Assembly: GCA_024693505.1 (NCBI GenBank)
Contig: JAILKU010000113.1
Span: 1 to 47,683 of the forward strand
Direction of reading: 5' to 3'
Length of the DNA: 47,683 bases
DNA from: Bacteroidaceae bacterium
GTDB lineage: Bacteria; Bacteroidota; Bacteroidia; Bacteroidales; Bacteroidaceae
Made by a program: the position numbers and the translations under genes. This document shows, in pieces, positions 10,901-18,949 of this stretch (positions within the stretch are counted from its first letter, which is position 1; every line of letters starts with the position of its first letter). The notes beneath the pieces were generated by a model. That model searched no databases. It saw only the letters and a program-made list of their open reading frames with translations, and had not been told where the DNA came from.

Positions 10901-13032
10901 ATGACCGTGTAGCAAAACGTGTATTAAAAAGGGTTAAGAAAGCAGATCAGGCAACAAAGCAGTTGTCAGCAAATACGGTGAAAAAGATTATTGAGCAGAA
11001 ACAGAAACAAATTGATAATCTCAAGACACTCATCAGCGACCTGCAAACCGTCATTGCCGACTATGACATTATAGATGTGAGTCTGGTCACGCTGCAGAAA
11101 CTGTCAGCGCGCCTGGTTGGCTTTGAGGAGGAAATTGCCGGAGATGGAGGATACCAGCAAGTTATTCGCGAGACCTTCAACGACCAATGCGCTTATTACA
11201 AGAATTGCATAAAATATTATGATGAGGTACGGAAGGTACACAATAAACTCAGTGAGGATTCAACGAGAATCGTAAACGCAAAGGCTAAACTGCCTTCGTT
11301 GGAGAAAATCATGCAAAACATCGAGGACGCCAAGCGTCAGCTGGATCAGGCTGAAGGACGTGATACGCTGACTGCTGACCGTCTGATGGGGCGTGTTGAT
11401 TCGCTGCTTGCCGTGGTGCAGAACAGACTCAGCAAGTTTGACACCGAAGATATGCGTCGCAGCGGCTATGATAAGCTGCAAGGCATCTACTCGAAAATTG
11501 TTCAGGCCAAGAAGGATTATATGAAAGGTGACCTGAACAAGATTCCCATCTGTATCAACGGGCGCGAGGAGTACCAGGATGCACTGGCCAGATACCGCGA
11601 GTACTATGCAGAACTTGACCATATACCTTCGTTCATTCAGACGGCTGCTGAACCCGTATGGGAAGACTTCCATTCTGCAGGGTTCGATGACAGTCATGAG
11701 ACTGTGCAGAAAGCACGAAAGCTATGGACCGATGAGAACAGATACGACGAGGCCGTCAATAGTCTTAATCAGGTAAAGGCATGGTTCAATGAGATGGAAG
11801 CTCATTTTGCCAAAGGCGAGGACAACGTCGACGGTATCTACTGGCAGGCCAAGGAAGACCTTGAGAACCCGAGTGTGGAACTGAAGACCAAAGCGGTACG
11901 CTTCGCAATAGATAAGTTGTCTGCCCTAAAGTATCGGGCTCAGCTATTCGATAGCATGAGGCAGACGCTCAACTCTGAGACGAGTAATAGCATCAGGTCG
12001 TTTGAGACACGTAAGAAGGATGCCCTTCAGGAGTGGAGCAACTATGAGGCACTGATGCCCAACATACAGACGCCATCATACGAGTATGCAGCGGCATTGA
12101 AACGTTGTAGCGACGCATGTGTCAATGCCGAGAATGTGGCCGGCGAACTGCAACGTTTCTACGAGTTCCATGGGTGGCCCCAACGCGTTCAGGAGGCATC
12201 CAATCTCATCAGCGAAGCACAGAGCTATATGGATATGATTTCTGGTGATAACTCGTCTGTGCCAAGCTATCAGGCTTTGTATAATTCAGCCAAGGCAATG
12301 GCAGAAGAGATTAAGAAACCCTGTCAGCAGACGATTGACGCGGCTGAGGCACTGATACAGACCTATCAGCAGACACTGCCAGACCGCTATGCTAAGGAAG
12401 TTGGGCCGCTGAAGGCGAAGGTTGAAGAGGCTCAGGCTTATTTGGATAAGAACGGGAAACCGCAGCTCAATCCGGAGATAACGATTCCGGGATACCTGAC
12501 CAGTCTGTCCCAGCAGCAGGCGAAAGCTGCGGCGGATGCTGTCAAGGTGAACAAGCTATACAGAACGAATACCACGGACTTTGAGTCCTTCATGACGGCT
12601 CGCAATCGGATGAATACCTACTGGAATAATTATATGCAGCTGCGAAAGCAGGGTGCATCGGTATCCTCCCAGAGAACTGCGCTGAATAATTGTACGGCCC
12701 AGGCTCAAATCATGATTGACCTGGCTCCGAAGATTACAGGGGCATACACAGAGGTGGCAGACATAACCGAAGCGGAGATTTCATCATTGACATATGCAAA
12801 CGCAGAACTGAGCTACATACGGGAAAATGCACAGGTGAACCCGCAGGCCTACACGAAAGCCACCCGGCTGGTTGACCAGATTAGGACTTCAGTTCAGAGC
12901 CTGTCGACCAAGAAACCGACTATGCAGACAAGGGCTCAAAACGTTCGCAAGTATGTTCCTGAAGCTAACCAGATGAAAACGCAGGCTGCGAAGGAAAATC
13001 GTTCGCTGGGCTCAAAAGTGATTAGAAGATAA
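1972..13032 (+). CDS. Giant exported multidomain protein (3686 residues)
   Basis: About 400 kDa. Residues 1-23 are a signal peptide ending MAQ, with no lipobox. Residues about 24-180 look Ig-like and resemble the N-terminal domain I remember as TANFOR in large Bacteroidota proteins; a profile search would decide. Two fibronectin-III-like segments follow (about 185-310 and 364-480), separated by an acidic stretch at 318-333 (GDEEDEEDEGEDERRG). Residues about 490-2000 are mostly repetitive amphipathic beta structure. Residues 2898-2943 carry NPK-rich tandem repeats, and about 2990-3670 are helical coiled coil. No type IX tail is visible at the end (SLGSKVIRR). It lies 43 nt after a barrel gene and 24 nt before an FN3-like gene. 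I infer a structural or adhesive component of an envelope complex; the true function is unknown. Confidence 0.85.
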   Translation: MRRYKTLLVLLTVMMSAMRIMAQEVTITVTTTQQILPPQLLLYLTDPGKFFNVSISNTTSEDQFIYLGLQLEHITPDDGLRIATPPQYQPNAPFVIPAGGSYHLTTVDMMNLFNHIPSSAMQIPDGLMDGYMNGSFGLLPEGTYEVQFQAYKWKLPKYVEPVACSNPMSGKTLFQVCYNASAPTFLTPVIGMGMDDLTMAEVDVHNAQFTWTQPVVTCNPMAFAYTYTLRIVELMEEIHQQPDVAMDNNPVVYQSSDLLAPILILDDITLKTKFEVGKLYVAQVTAVQSGASASNYVNMTNGGKSPLRIFRLVDKSLKGDEEDEEDEGEDERRGVKVIMGDIAEDAVPGVDYTFRNPDIRSPRFEVGDVRRLYNLADIYVEWDPAWYVGGLGENPYDLDMEYTVQLYNGKNEADTAKAFATEPIFSETIAGNKLTIPWDDIKEKASLKDYLVLRVKPNCTKETSIAFVNDSLNVRDFTLSEHISPSYFECTNTVLIENYELTTKSAEDFVGKEVGLGEYQLTIDKIESGDAEKGFTGRGRVKWELPLGTAMVHVKFDTLRINTDDIAIGGLASSYAEDKMSNYQAVENIFSDLGLEDMLASTGVPYADKLTSGAKKTISDKIDGLANYYSLVKSAESVIDILAGGTSDIYMPICLPKDKLSSLNSSPVDIQITTMKFAPTWATMDLIGEFTMPDSKCLASDLLIFGAPRLCISPNQLIPEAGTLALLDKFIVKDSSTEFECTFNAPSDLLHPSDGCYVAWKDYKFEVMGVDIDMKIPKLKKYDEKTDKLTDEAPNLKMVGQIASWDDFKIENVTMDAFEAEELPGFTFKASNISYDHSLNSNTAAMSSFKFPEGYDKQEGVGEAAYMEHGLDGWEGLYIGEISVAMPKGISGTDGRLKIAGKNMLFDRSGVTLDADLEELIGAKVGDFSFEINRVGLTFIQSNFDNCHIDGKLSVPLLKNEKGEAAEIGLNCQIRKQIDEKGNKGDEFVYVFNTKSLTGDYVLDVFLAKLVLDDKLTYMVVEAEPEKTSADESKLKTRCELLMGGLIEIGGKETIEQWGKDKVGYKLSLPDIHFVGMRLANCKAWKSKYTDIQVDIDQERKKQKSEAMGGLFLEGKEMHNGKKDDGSDATFFFHTGSWSLASYKKQLGPFEFSLEDYNIKKNFSGSNLSLGLEVTGKVALVKGIDIAGEVSLDINGKMTNIGTDLSKISGEFDGVKLKAIGVDASFCGMTVKGSVEFTDKGDNPDVGKGFAATLDITLPGELFTVHGDGGYFDYDNNGEQYSWGWVHLSIGGKIELGPCAITKLGGGFYMNCSRNPAGDKEKPKNVAGLVGIFMELEMATPDGETLKGNLTLNVVYNRKRKCLSNFTMTGNVKAVGGIINSKMTLVYENSEKDRYLQINITADASLSSESMAGALDSFGANLGTIKEQMQQLAGDKFQEIVTDCKQGLSSKIGAKANDADADKDPDEISTPEESAANVAANSQTSKQGGLPKMGATISLDVKITWRAGGTNYAKPKWHVYLGEPAEDKRCTLTLIDFDSGIVDCHVGANAYVCVGNELPNNGELPPLPDKIAKFLDGSKHGDFQSDNAAQAQSARQMALQGFNGDISGGVMMGAMAYGDITINLGLLKGKLEAILGFDVSVVHYKNGICVNLGKIPGYRGWYGKGQLYAYLYFLLAVHFNLGFVTYDIDLASAEIGGVLKMGGPSPNYFQGKARAKIRLLGGLFTCDKSFEFDCGQYCQLFKGNPLDDFILFDDCTLGDTIRTKGWTEDKNKTASVSADMQPKVKKNVSTPQYVNSVAPLTEHFRLLDENELERIAGQFGEGSEEWERSKMQAKRTFIFRDFGEVWLYEYDKPSDYTQPAYTPSESATFESKKAAAMQWCGAKRMYTIPLEKGGGKSRHYINLGELSKNLKAGKFYRLVAAGYAKEIQKGVEVDPYTYYNGGKKVGNIAWVKATEYYFQTEKENIVNDKAPLQDYVAIAYPSHYNQLRSPESDTDKATGSVKHIKAYLGDVQAPTIALTEDIHSKAFRKGRLYWRLLSPMGKQLDIVENAWVTGTQLQNGNIQTINMEPKRKLNAQAGEKYILQLDYYTREYLATDEFNPDDKSYQTVDTTLVKLYVETLPADKTWETGTGVSIGNGLKSCTYDQPFIAQKITGTTISRPYSGTKSDIDIHQGNYYTKCPFTYISYMSNFVFPAGWEITERGFFGIEVTTSESMIFQDPGKGGKYEGKYTEGETYRSHNGFDDVKNTVVYTVPATYMQLSDGKIGYQYPIQYPLSKYWHENGYGDWDYVHDVDDRIMYYQPTSSPNEYKRVAPVFESIKRVYSRTSWISYEINEVAISVENEQRKYERPLDDGDLTYQQYISNGTKAYSTSQAISKKKDLLRQWYANHRGTYISENGRYEHALNDYWSFYVPVYQFPVLWSICALEDISGAYKKMSNNNDRAKIEGPVWSKLTGMTWYKGYKHKYTTRTGTGRNRHSVTHTYWDYYEVPAETQQTFNSSEAKKLFKNAKLTVYRVNSYDINSGHYWVANNLLNGQGSFNMNTSNPLTDQAYAGVVSSNPGNTSGTSYGTTQGGGIVGIDMNVSTTSLSSAEMDKYLKLIVAMHDTCELLNKWQSPYWPYYQKWAEKHSKAALNAEKEAIDGVTFYADATGSEKYSSYYLSSKTRTSNYVKDSRVWRDSIDKCILWLSTNGGFTSGKVKYRSMKAVVKNLNYYMDKYITPQSDPNNTQYQRYRSMQDEVNSWESKLSEWHDSVYHSRYRANGYVKVHIEKANWAEKELKKMTPENAQKAKTASFNAARCKSVSEGYISTEMSKAVTAANEALSDAKKKTNSGATEIIGRDKVTVHNPKVTDLYLVTPEGVDPKLINPKLKETITKPTVTNPKATVGKTTTTTLNVGKEVTNPKVANPKTNSKVTNPKTNSKVSNPKTNSKVTNPKTNVKVTNPKGSTKNVRKPEAFIDDSSDEVYFTIPVLAVIPPENDRVAKRVLKRVKKADQATKQLSANTVKKIIEQKQKQIDNLKTLISDLQTVIADYDIIDVSLVTLQKLSARLVGFEEEIAGDGGYQQVIRETFNDQCAYYKNCIKYYDEVRKVHNKLSEDSTRIVNAKAKLPSLEKIMQNIEDAKRQLDQAEGRDTLTADRLMGRVDSLLAVVQNRLSKFDTEDMRRSGYDKLQGIYSKIVQAKKDYMKGDLNKIPICINGREEYQDALARYREYYAELDHIPSFIQTAAEPVWEDFHSAGFDDSHETVQKARKLWTDENRYDEAVNSLNQVKAWFNEMEAHFAKGEDNVDGIYWQAKEDLENPSVELKTKAVRFAIDKLSALKYRAQLFDSMRQTLNSETSNSIRSFETRKKDALQEWSNYEALMPNIQTPSYEYAAALKRCSDACVNAENVAGELQRFYEFHGWPQRVQEASNLISEAQSYMDMISGDNSSVPSYQALYNSAKAMAEEIKKPCQQTIDAAEALIQTYQQTLPDRYAKEVGPLKAKVEEAQAYLDKNGKPQLNPEITIPGYLTSLSQQQAKAAADAVKVNKLYRTNTTDFESFMTARNRMNTYWNNYMQLRKQGASVSSQRTALNNCTAQAQIMIDLAPKITGAYTEVADITEAEISSLTYANAELSYIRENAQVNPQAYTKATRLVDQIRTSVQSLSTKKPTMQTRAQNVRKYVPEANQMKTQAAKENRSLGSKVIRR
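10663..10800 (+). repeat. 27-nt in-frame tandem repeats inside the giant gene
   Basis: Four consecutive 27-nt units at 10681, 10708, 10735 and 10762, plus a partial fifth at 10789, each encode (A/T/S)NPKTNxKV. A degenerate copy precedes them at 10663. The 27-nt period preserves the frame, so copy-number change would lengthen or shorten a basic linker between the beta-rich part and the coiled coil. Confidence 0.9.
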
Positions 13033-13056
13033 GTCTCTTATGCAATATATGAAGAT

Positions 13057-15330
13057 ATGAAACGAATGAATAAGGCGATTGCCTCCATCTTTACTATAAG
13101 CCTCTTGCTGCTGTTCGTACCTTCCCGAGGTATGAGCTTCGGCGGGCACTTCAGCACGCAAGGCCCCGATGACAAGCAGAAGGCGCTCCCTGCTGACTCA
13201 GACTCCTTGCCCCGTCAGTATGGGCTCGTCCAGGCTGGTATTCATCTGCTGGCCCGTTCTTATGGCGATAGCATAGTGTTGCGGTGGGGTGCTGAGGATT
13301 ACGTGACGCAGCGGACATTGGATGAAGTGGGTGTAATGGTCGTGCGATATGATTACAATCCCGAGGGCGATGACCCCTTCTGCGATACGCTGGTTACCAA
13401 TCTGCGTCCGTGGACTCAGCAGCAGTTTGACGAGGCTTATGCCGAGAGTGACAGCATAGCCCTTATGGCAAAGGGTATCATGTTCAGCAAGAGTGGACTT
13501 CGTCCCGACCAGACAAAGGCCTCGCCGGGTAGTCTTGCCTCGCTCTATGAAATCTATCAGGATCAGATGATGAATCAGGCCTTCCGTCTCCTGGTGGCCG
13601 AGTGGCGTCGCGACCTGGCCGATCACATGGCTCTGCGATGGATTGACAAGAATGTCAGACCGGGGCATACGTATGAATACATCGTACGCCCGGTGGAATA
13701 TGATACCACGATGCAGCTCATCATCGCCCCCGCCATTCTCAAGGTCGAGAACAAACGCTATCTGCGTCCCGACTTCAATATCGAGATGGGCGACACAATC
13801 GTGGGGCATTGCCGGTTGCGTCTGTGGTGGCAGGACAGCGGTATCTCAAGCTTTGAGATAGATCGCCGCCTCAAGGGCGAAACGGAATGGCACCGCCTCA
13901 CCACAAAGCCTTATTGGAACATGCAACCCGTCGTTGATGGCGAGGAACTGCCCGATTCGCTGGACTGCTTCTATGGCGACGTCGTGCCGGCACCAGGTGA
14001 CTACGAGTATCGCATCCTGGGTCACGATCCCTTTGGCGACCTGACAAAGCCGTCACCCACACTGAGCGTCCACGTACCCGATATGGAGGCGCCCCGCGCG
14101 CCTAACCTGGTGCTGGTGGAGATAGACCGTCAGGACAGTACCGACCTGGCGAAGAAGGTAATGGCGACCTTCCACTTCGAGAAGGATACCCTCGAGGAAG
14201 ATTTTACCGGTTTCAAGTTGCTTTACTATAGCCAGCGCCATACGGGAGAAGAGTGGAAGGAACTCACTCACGGCCTGTTGCCGCCGGGCGACTCGCTCTA
14301 TACTTGTGATATGACGGGATATAGCACGGGCATCGTTATGGTGGCTGCCTACGACACAGCCCAGAACGTAGCCTACTCACTGCCCCGAATGGTACAGATT
14401 AAGGATGTGAAGGCACCCGCTCCCATGAAGAACTTCAAGGCTGAGGCCAGCATTGAGGACGGTACCATCACCCTGACCTGGGAGCCCGATTCGCTGGATG
14501 ACGATATCGAGTATTACGAGGTTCTCTTCGCCAATGACACCACCCATTCCTTTGTCCAGCTCAACCAGGGTAAGCTGTTGGAGACCCGCTACGTGGATAC
14601 AGTGGCTATGGATGTCAACCAGAAGTACATCTACTACAAGGTGCGGGCCGTGGACTACTCCACCAACCAGAGCGAGGATACACCGCCGTTGCAGGTGATT
14701 CGTCCCACCAGACTCATCCCCGAGGCACCCCATCTGCTGGAGTCGAGTACCGACTCGCTGGGCATCCACATGAAGTGGGCGTGCAGCAACGAGCAGATCA
14801 TGGACCGCCACATCCTCATGCGCCGCCTCAAGGGCGAGGAGCAGTGGGATACGCTGGGCGTCTATTCGGCCGATTCATTGCTGGCCTGGGAGAACGTGCT
14901 GGACTACACCGACCGCCCCGCCTATAACCGCCAACGTGACTATGAATATTGTATGGAATCGTTCTCCTGCTTCGATGTGTCAAGCGGACATAGCCTGGTA
15001 CTCTCCATCTCCTACGCAGGACCTCGTGTCCTGCCGATTCCAATCCAGTTGCGTGGAGAGTATTTGGCTAAGGAGAATGAAACGGTGCTTACATGGGACA
15101 TCAACGGTGGTAAGGCTGTGGAGGGTGACTGCTACATCTGTATCTACCGTAAGGGACCGCGCGACGAGAACTACACGTTCCATATCTCTGTGCCGGCTGA
15201 CCAGAAGGAACGCCGCTCCTCGATGTTGGCACCCAGTCAAACCGAGTCCTACTACGTGAAACTGAAATTCGATGACGGGCGCGAGAGCCGCATCTCCAAC
15301 GAAGTGAGTGTGACCAGGCCGGCGAAATGA
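13057..15330 (+). CDS. Exported fibronectin-III-like repeat protein
   Basis: A protein of 757 residues with a signal peptide at about 1-27 (FTISLLLLFVPSRGMS). The C-terminal half contains several consecutive FN3-like units, roughly 345-448, 449-548, 550-650 and 655-757. They are marked by linkers such as EAPRAPNLVLVEID and KDVKAPAPMKNFKA and by strands like TITLTWEPDS and YIYYKVRAVDYS. FN3 units usually mediate protein-protein or protein-carbohydrate contacts outside the cytoplasm. No catalytic motif is visible. It starts 24 nt after the giant gene and ends 40 nt before a lipoprotein gene, so it is very likely co-transcribed and part of the same envelope assembly. Confidence 0.85.
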   Translation: MKRMNKAIASIFTISLLLLFVPSRGMSFGGHFSTQGPDDKQKALPADSDSLPRQYGLVQAGIHLLARSYGDSIVLRWGAEDYVTQRTLDEVGVMVVRYDYNPEGDDPFCDTLVTNLRPWTQQQFDEAYAESDSIALMAKGIMFSKSGLRPDQTKASPGSLASLYEIYQDQMMNQAFRLLVAEWRRDLADHMALRWIDKNVRPGHTYEYIVRPVEYDTTMQLIIAPAILKVENKRYLRPDFNIEMGDTIVGHCRLRLWWQDSGISSFEIDRRLKGETEWHRLTTKPYWNMQPVVDGEELPDSLDCFYGDVVPAPGDYEYRILGHDPFGDLTKPSPTLSVHVPDMEAPRAPNLVLVEIDRQDSTDLAKKVMATFHFEKDTLEEDFTGFKLLYYSQRHTGEEWKELTHGLLPPGDSLYTCDMTGYSTGIVMVAAYDTAQNVAYSLPRMVQIKDVKAPAPMKNFKAEASIEDGTITLTWEPDSLDDDIEYYEVLFANDTTHSFVQLNQGKLLETRYVDTVAMDVNQKYIYYKVRAVDYSTNQSEDTPPLQVIRPTRLIPEAPHLLESSTDSLGIHMKWACSNEQIMDRHILMRRLKGEEQWDTLGVYSADSLLAWENVLDYTDRPAYNRQRDYEYCMESFSCFDVSSGHSLVLSISYAGPRVLPIPIQLRGEYLAKENETVLTWDINGGKAVEGDCYICIYRKGPRDENYTFHISVPADQKERRSSMLAPSQTESYYVKLKFDDGRESRISNEVSVTRPAK

Positions 15331-15370
15331 TTTGCATGGCATAATTCATAATTAAGGAATATACAAGTTA

Positions 15371-16066
15371 ATGATGAAACATAAACTATCCAGACTGATA
15401 TGCTTCTGCCTCGTAGTCATGCTGACAGGTTGCGGACTCATCGACATGGAGTTCGACAAGGATACACAACAGGTCATTAGTATACGTTTCAACTACGACA
15501 CAGTTTACGTCATGAATGGCGATACGTTCTTGTTGGCTCCCTACATCTACCCCGATACGGTGAGCAACGACATCCTGTATATGTTCAGCGGAAACGAACA
15601 GGTGGTGGGCATTCAGAACGATACCATCTTTGCTGCAGGCGAGGGGGAAACGGAGATTGTAGCCATCTCAGTCAACCATGCCGCCTCGGACACGTGTCAC
15701 GTTATTGTCATGCCGCGCTGGACGGAACCGAGCGGATATGACTATATCAACGACATGGTAGTCTATACTCACATCCTGGTGACGGGCTATGAGCCAGGTA
15801 GCCGTATGATCTTCGGTGCATTCTGCAACGACGAGGTGCGCGGATTGGCTGTGCCGTTGAGAGACGACCGCTCGCTCTATCGTTTCCGTGTCTGGAGCGA
15901 TGAGTTCTATGTCTCGGAAGGGGATCCGGGCAACGAGAAGATTACCTTCCGGTCCTATAATCCCCGTACCCTGCAGATGCAGAAGTCTTCCAATTTGCTC
16001 ACTATCCCCTTTGACGGACAGACGCATGGCTCGCCCAGCAAACCGTTGGAACTGAGATTTAATTAG
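15371..16066 (+). CDS. Small lipoprotein with a bacterial Ig-like (Big2-type) domain
   Basis: A protein of 231 residues. The lipobox LTGC places the lipidated cysteine at residue 21. Residues about 33-115 match the Big2 pattern: VYVMNGDTFLLAPYIYP, then IQNDTIFAAGEGETEIVA, then an ACHVIV-like closing strand (DTCHVIVM). Big2 domains act as spacers or adhesion modules. The C-terminal half (about 120-231) is beta-rich and unassigned. ATG codons at 15371 and 15374 are both possible starts. It sits in tight register with its neighbours (40 nt before, 16 nt after) in the envelope operon. Confidence 0.8.
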   Translation: MMKHKLSRLICFCLVVMLTGCGLIDMEFDKDTQQVISIRFNYDTVYVMNGDTFLLAPYIYPDTVSNDILYMFSGNEQVVGIQNDTIFAAGEGETEIVAISVNHAASDTCHVIVMPRWTEPSGYDYINDMVVYTHILVTGYEPGSRMIFGAFCNDEVRGLAVPLRDDRSLYRFRVWSDEFYVSEGDPGNEKITFRSYNPRTLQMQKSSNLLTIPFDGQTHGSPSKPLELRFN

Positions 16067-16082
16067 ACAATATACAACAGAT

Positions 16083-18551
16083 ATGATTAGGCGCTTCTTT
16101 AATATTATATTTGTGGCACTTGCCCTTTTCTTCCTGGATGGCTGTACCTTGATGATGGAAGACCTGACCCAGGAAGAGGAACGTGTGGACTTGGAGGAAG
16201 TAGGTTTTGAGGAACCTTATACAGAGGAGACGGAATATGGTAACATCACCTTCCAGTATGGCGACAGCACTAGGGTTATGCGCAAGAGGGCCATGGATTA
16301 TTTGGTGGCCGTAGAGGGAGACAGTGTGCTCTACTTCAGCGATAATATACCCAAGGACTTGCTCGTTCCAGTGGGACAGTACGTTTCAATGGGCTGTAAC
16401 GAACTGTTGCGGCACGGTCTTTGCTCGAAGGTGATTGAACTGACGCAGGCGAATGGGATGTATCGTATGGTGACAACGAGAGTCTCGCAGGCGAAGGTTT
16501 ACAAGCAGTTTGATGTTGATATTAACATCAACTATGACCAGCAGATGTCTTTCGACCCCGAGGAATACCTCGAGGAACAGGATGCTACTCTGATGGAAAA
16601 CGATACGGTCACGGTATTCACCGACTGGGCTTTCTTCGGAAAAGAAGTGGTGGACCGCAAGGAGACGCAGATACGGAAGCGGATTCAGGCAAAAAGGGCT
16701 TTGACGCGTGCAGACGATGATGATGACGACGAGCAGGGCGAGACAGGTAATTCCTCGTATTCACCCAAGGATGAAGATACCGATGTGCTAAAATCGAAGG
16801 AAAGATCCGTACGCCTTTTCACACTTAACGCGAAAAAGCTTGGAAAATTTCCTTATCCCTTCCCTAATTTGATTGATAAAGGGCTTCAGATTTCTTTCGT
16901 ATGCCATTATCATGAACAGACCACTTTACGCCATATCCAGAAGATTTCCGACGGGCAGGATTACGTAAAAGATATTTATGACGAAACCGCCACGTTAAAG
17001 ACTAAAGCCAAAATAGGATGGTCAAAGAAAATGGCTGATCCTTCGGAAAAGCTGCAAAAAGTCTGGAACAAGGCCTTTGATGGATTTAATAAAAGTGACT
17101 TCGCTAAGAAGCATGATATCAGTTCGAAAAACTTCATGATTCATATCCCCATCCCAGTAACCGCTGGTGCTGTGGAAATCTTTCTCCGTATTGCTCCTAA
17201 AGTCAATGTGGAGTTCGGCCTTATGGGGGAATTTGAGGAAACTGATGTCCTGGGGGGAATACATAAAGAGGTAGAGTACATAAACGGGAAGCAGGGTACG
17301 AATTCTTTTGTCTATGACCCAAAGAAGTTCTCTACACATATAGATAAGTTTGACCTCTATGGCTTCCTGAAATTCAATGCGGGAATAGAAATCTTAGCCG
17401 GTGCAGCCGTAGCAAAGGGAGCCTTCGGACTTGGTGCCGGTATTGAACTGGGATTCAACGCCACCTTCCAAGCCACCGCATTAACCATAGGTACGGGGGG
17501 GAATCCCAAGGGGACTTATCTTTCAGAAGAAATATACCTGAAACCTAAGATTAAGGCATTCGCACAATCCCCAGCGGGGAAGGAATGGGGTTCTATTGAA
17601 TGGAAATTCCCATTCTGCAAGGAGAAATATACTCCCTGGGGTCCACATACACAGTATTTTTATCCCAGTATAGGCAAGGCAGATGGCGAGTTTAAGATTA
17701 AATCTGATAATGGGCGCACCGTAGCAGACATATCGGCCAATTTCAAATTCTCTGACTTGAACCTCTATGGCTTGCTTGGCGATATTTATGACCCAGGTGC
17801 AACTGTCCAGCGAGTGACAAATAACGGCAGTAAGGAAACGGTAAAGGACATATATACTGAGATATTCGATAAAAAAATAAGTACAGACGTAACCTATAGC
17901 CTCTCTTATACAGACGACGATTATGTCACTGGTTGTTACTACAAAGTGATGCCTGTCCTGTGCGACAAACTAGTGGGAGAATCCAATCATATTGATTACT
18001 CAGAGAATAGAATTACATGTACGCAAACGTCTCAATCCACGCTCACATATCTTGACCTTTTCCAGCAAGGATACGCCATCAAGGAGGACAATGGTGAAGA
18101 TTTTGAGGACTGGTCGTTTGTCGTTCAGTCCCATATATCCAATCTTTCCAAGATGAGCGAGTGGAAGGAATGGGGCGTGAAACTCAGTCTGGATGAATGG
18201 AATGAGAAGAAAGCGAAATGGGAACCCTCGTTGGATGAAAACAACAAGGACTTCAAAAACAAGAAATTCCCCATCAAGAAGAATATCACCAAGAATACCG
18301 TGTCCGTCAAGTTCTCAATCTATGGTTATTCGGGTACTCAATATAGGGTGACAGCCCATCTCTATTATATTGACAAGGGCGGTCATGAAACCACATTTAC
18401 CCATCCCAACCGCTTCACCGATGAGGAAGAAGATGACTTCTTCGGCGATCCTCTGGCCAAAGGCATGCTGATCCTGACGCCCGATATGGACCAATGGGGC
18501 AATGGCGCCATAGGCAGTAAGGACCAGGTGATAAATATGGGAGATATATAA
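16083..18551 (+). CDS. Large lipoprotein of the envelope operon, unknown function
   Basis: A protein of 822 residues with lipobox LDGC and lipidated Cys21. After an acidic N-terminal segment there is a second acidic run near residue 211 (ADDDDDDEQGE). The middle is Gly/Ala-rich beta sequence (GAAVAKGAFGLGAGIELG) that recalls beta-rich stretches of the giant protein upstream, and the C-terminal part looks like one or two FN3-like units (YRVTAHLYYIDKGG). By eye the second half (about 16800-18330) is more AT-rich than the first. No enzymatic motif is visible. The 14-16 nt spacing on both sides supports operon membership. Confidence 0.8.
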   Translation: MIRRFFNIIFVALALFFLDGCTLMMEDLTQEEERVDLEEVGFEEPYTEETEYGNITFQYGDSTRVMRKRAMDYLVAVEGDSVLYFSDNIPKDLLVPVGQYVSMGCNELLRHGLCSKVIELTQANGMYRMVTTRVSQAKVYKQFDVDININYDQQMSFDPEEYLEEQDATLMENDTVTVFTDWAFFGKEVVDRKETQIRKRIQAKRALTRADDDDDDEQGETGNSSYSPKDEDTDVLKSKERSVRLFTLNAKKLGKFPYPFPNLIDKGLQISFVCHYHEQTTLRHIQKISDGQDYVKDIYDETATLKTKAKIGWSKKMADPSEKLQKVWNKAFDGFNKSDFAKKHDISSKNFMIHIPIPVTAGAVEIFLRIAPKVNVEFGLMGEFEETDVLGGIHKEVEYINGKQGTNSFVYDPKKFSTHIDKFDLYGFLKFNAGIEILAGAAVAKGAFGLGAGIELGFNATFQATALTIGTGGNPKGTYLSEEIYLKPKIKAFAQSPAGKEWGSIEWKFPFCKEKYTPWGPHTQYFYPSIGKADGEFKIKSDNGRTVADISANFKFSDLNLYGLLGDIYDPGATVQRVTNNGSKETVKDIYTEIFDKKISTDVTYSLSYTDDDYVTGCYYKVMPVLCDKLVGESNHIDYSENRITCTQTSQSTLTYLDLFQQGYAIKEDNGEDFEDWSFVVQSHISNLSKMSEWKEWGVKLSLDEWNEKKAKWEPSLDENNKDFKNKKFPIKKNITKNTVSVKFSIYGYSGTQYRVTAHLYYIDKGGHETTFTHPNRFTDEEEDDFFGDPLAKGMLILTPDMDQWGNGAIGSKDQVINMGDI

Positions 18552-18565
18552 CATAGACAGCAACG

Positions 18566-18949
18566 ATGATGAAATACGTGTTCTTCTGTACCATCGTCGT
18601 TTGCTGTGCCCTCTCGGCCGCAGCGCAGCCGCGCCTTACCTTCCGCAGCCTTATGGCCGATGCAGGACGACTGAGCGTGGGGAAGTCAGAGAGTCGTACG
18701 GTGCAGTTCGTCTGTCGCAATGTGGGCGACCAGCCGCTCCTCTTCGACCATGCCGAGACCAGTTGCCCCTGCGCCGATGTCAAGCTTCCGGACAAACCGC
18801 TGAAGCCCGGCAAGGAGGCTAAGATTAAAGTCACCTTCCGCGCCCGCGACCTGGACGACCGCGGCATGGTCACCAACCTCATCACCGTCTTCTACAGTGG
18901 ACCCGGCAGGTACACCCGCCTTCGCGTAAGGGCCGAACTGGTGGAGTAG
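18566..18949 (+). CDS. DUF1573 (HYDIN-like Ig-fold) exported protein
   Basis: A protein of 127 residues with signal peptide 1-20 (CCALSAAAQ). The rest is a single DUF1573 unit, recognised by FVCRNVGDQPLLF, then SCPCADVKLPDKPLKPG, then IKVTFRARDLDDRG. These all-beta domains are abundant in Bacteroidota envelopes and probably mediate protein contacts. ATG codons at 18566 and 18569 are alternatives. It closes the six-gene operon. Its last codons form the left copy of an 18-bp direct repeat that recurs at 23744-23761. Confidence 0.85.
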   Translation: MMKYVFFCTIVVCCALSAAAQPRLTFRSLMADAGRLSVGKSESRTVQFVCRNVGDQPLLFDHAETSCPCADVKLPDKPLKPGKEAKIKVTFRARDLDDRGMVTNLITVFYSGPGRYTRLRVRAELVE

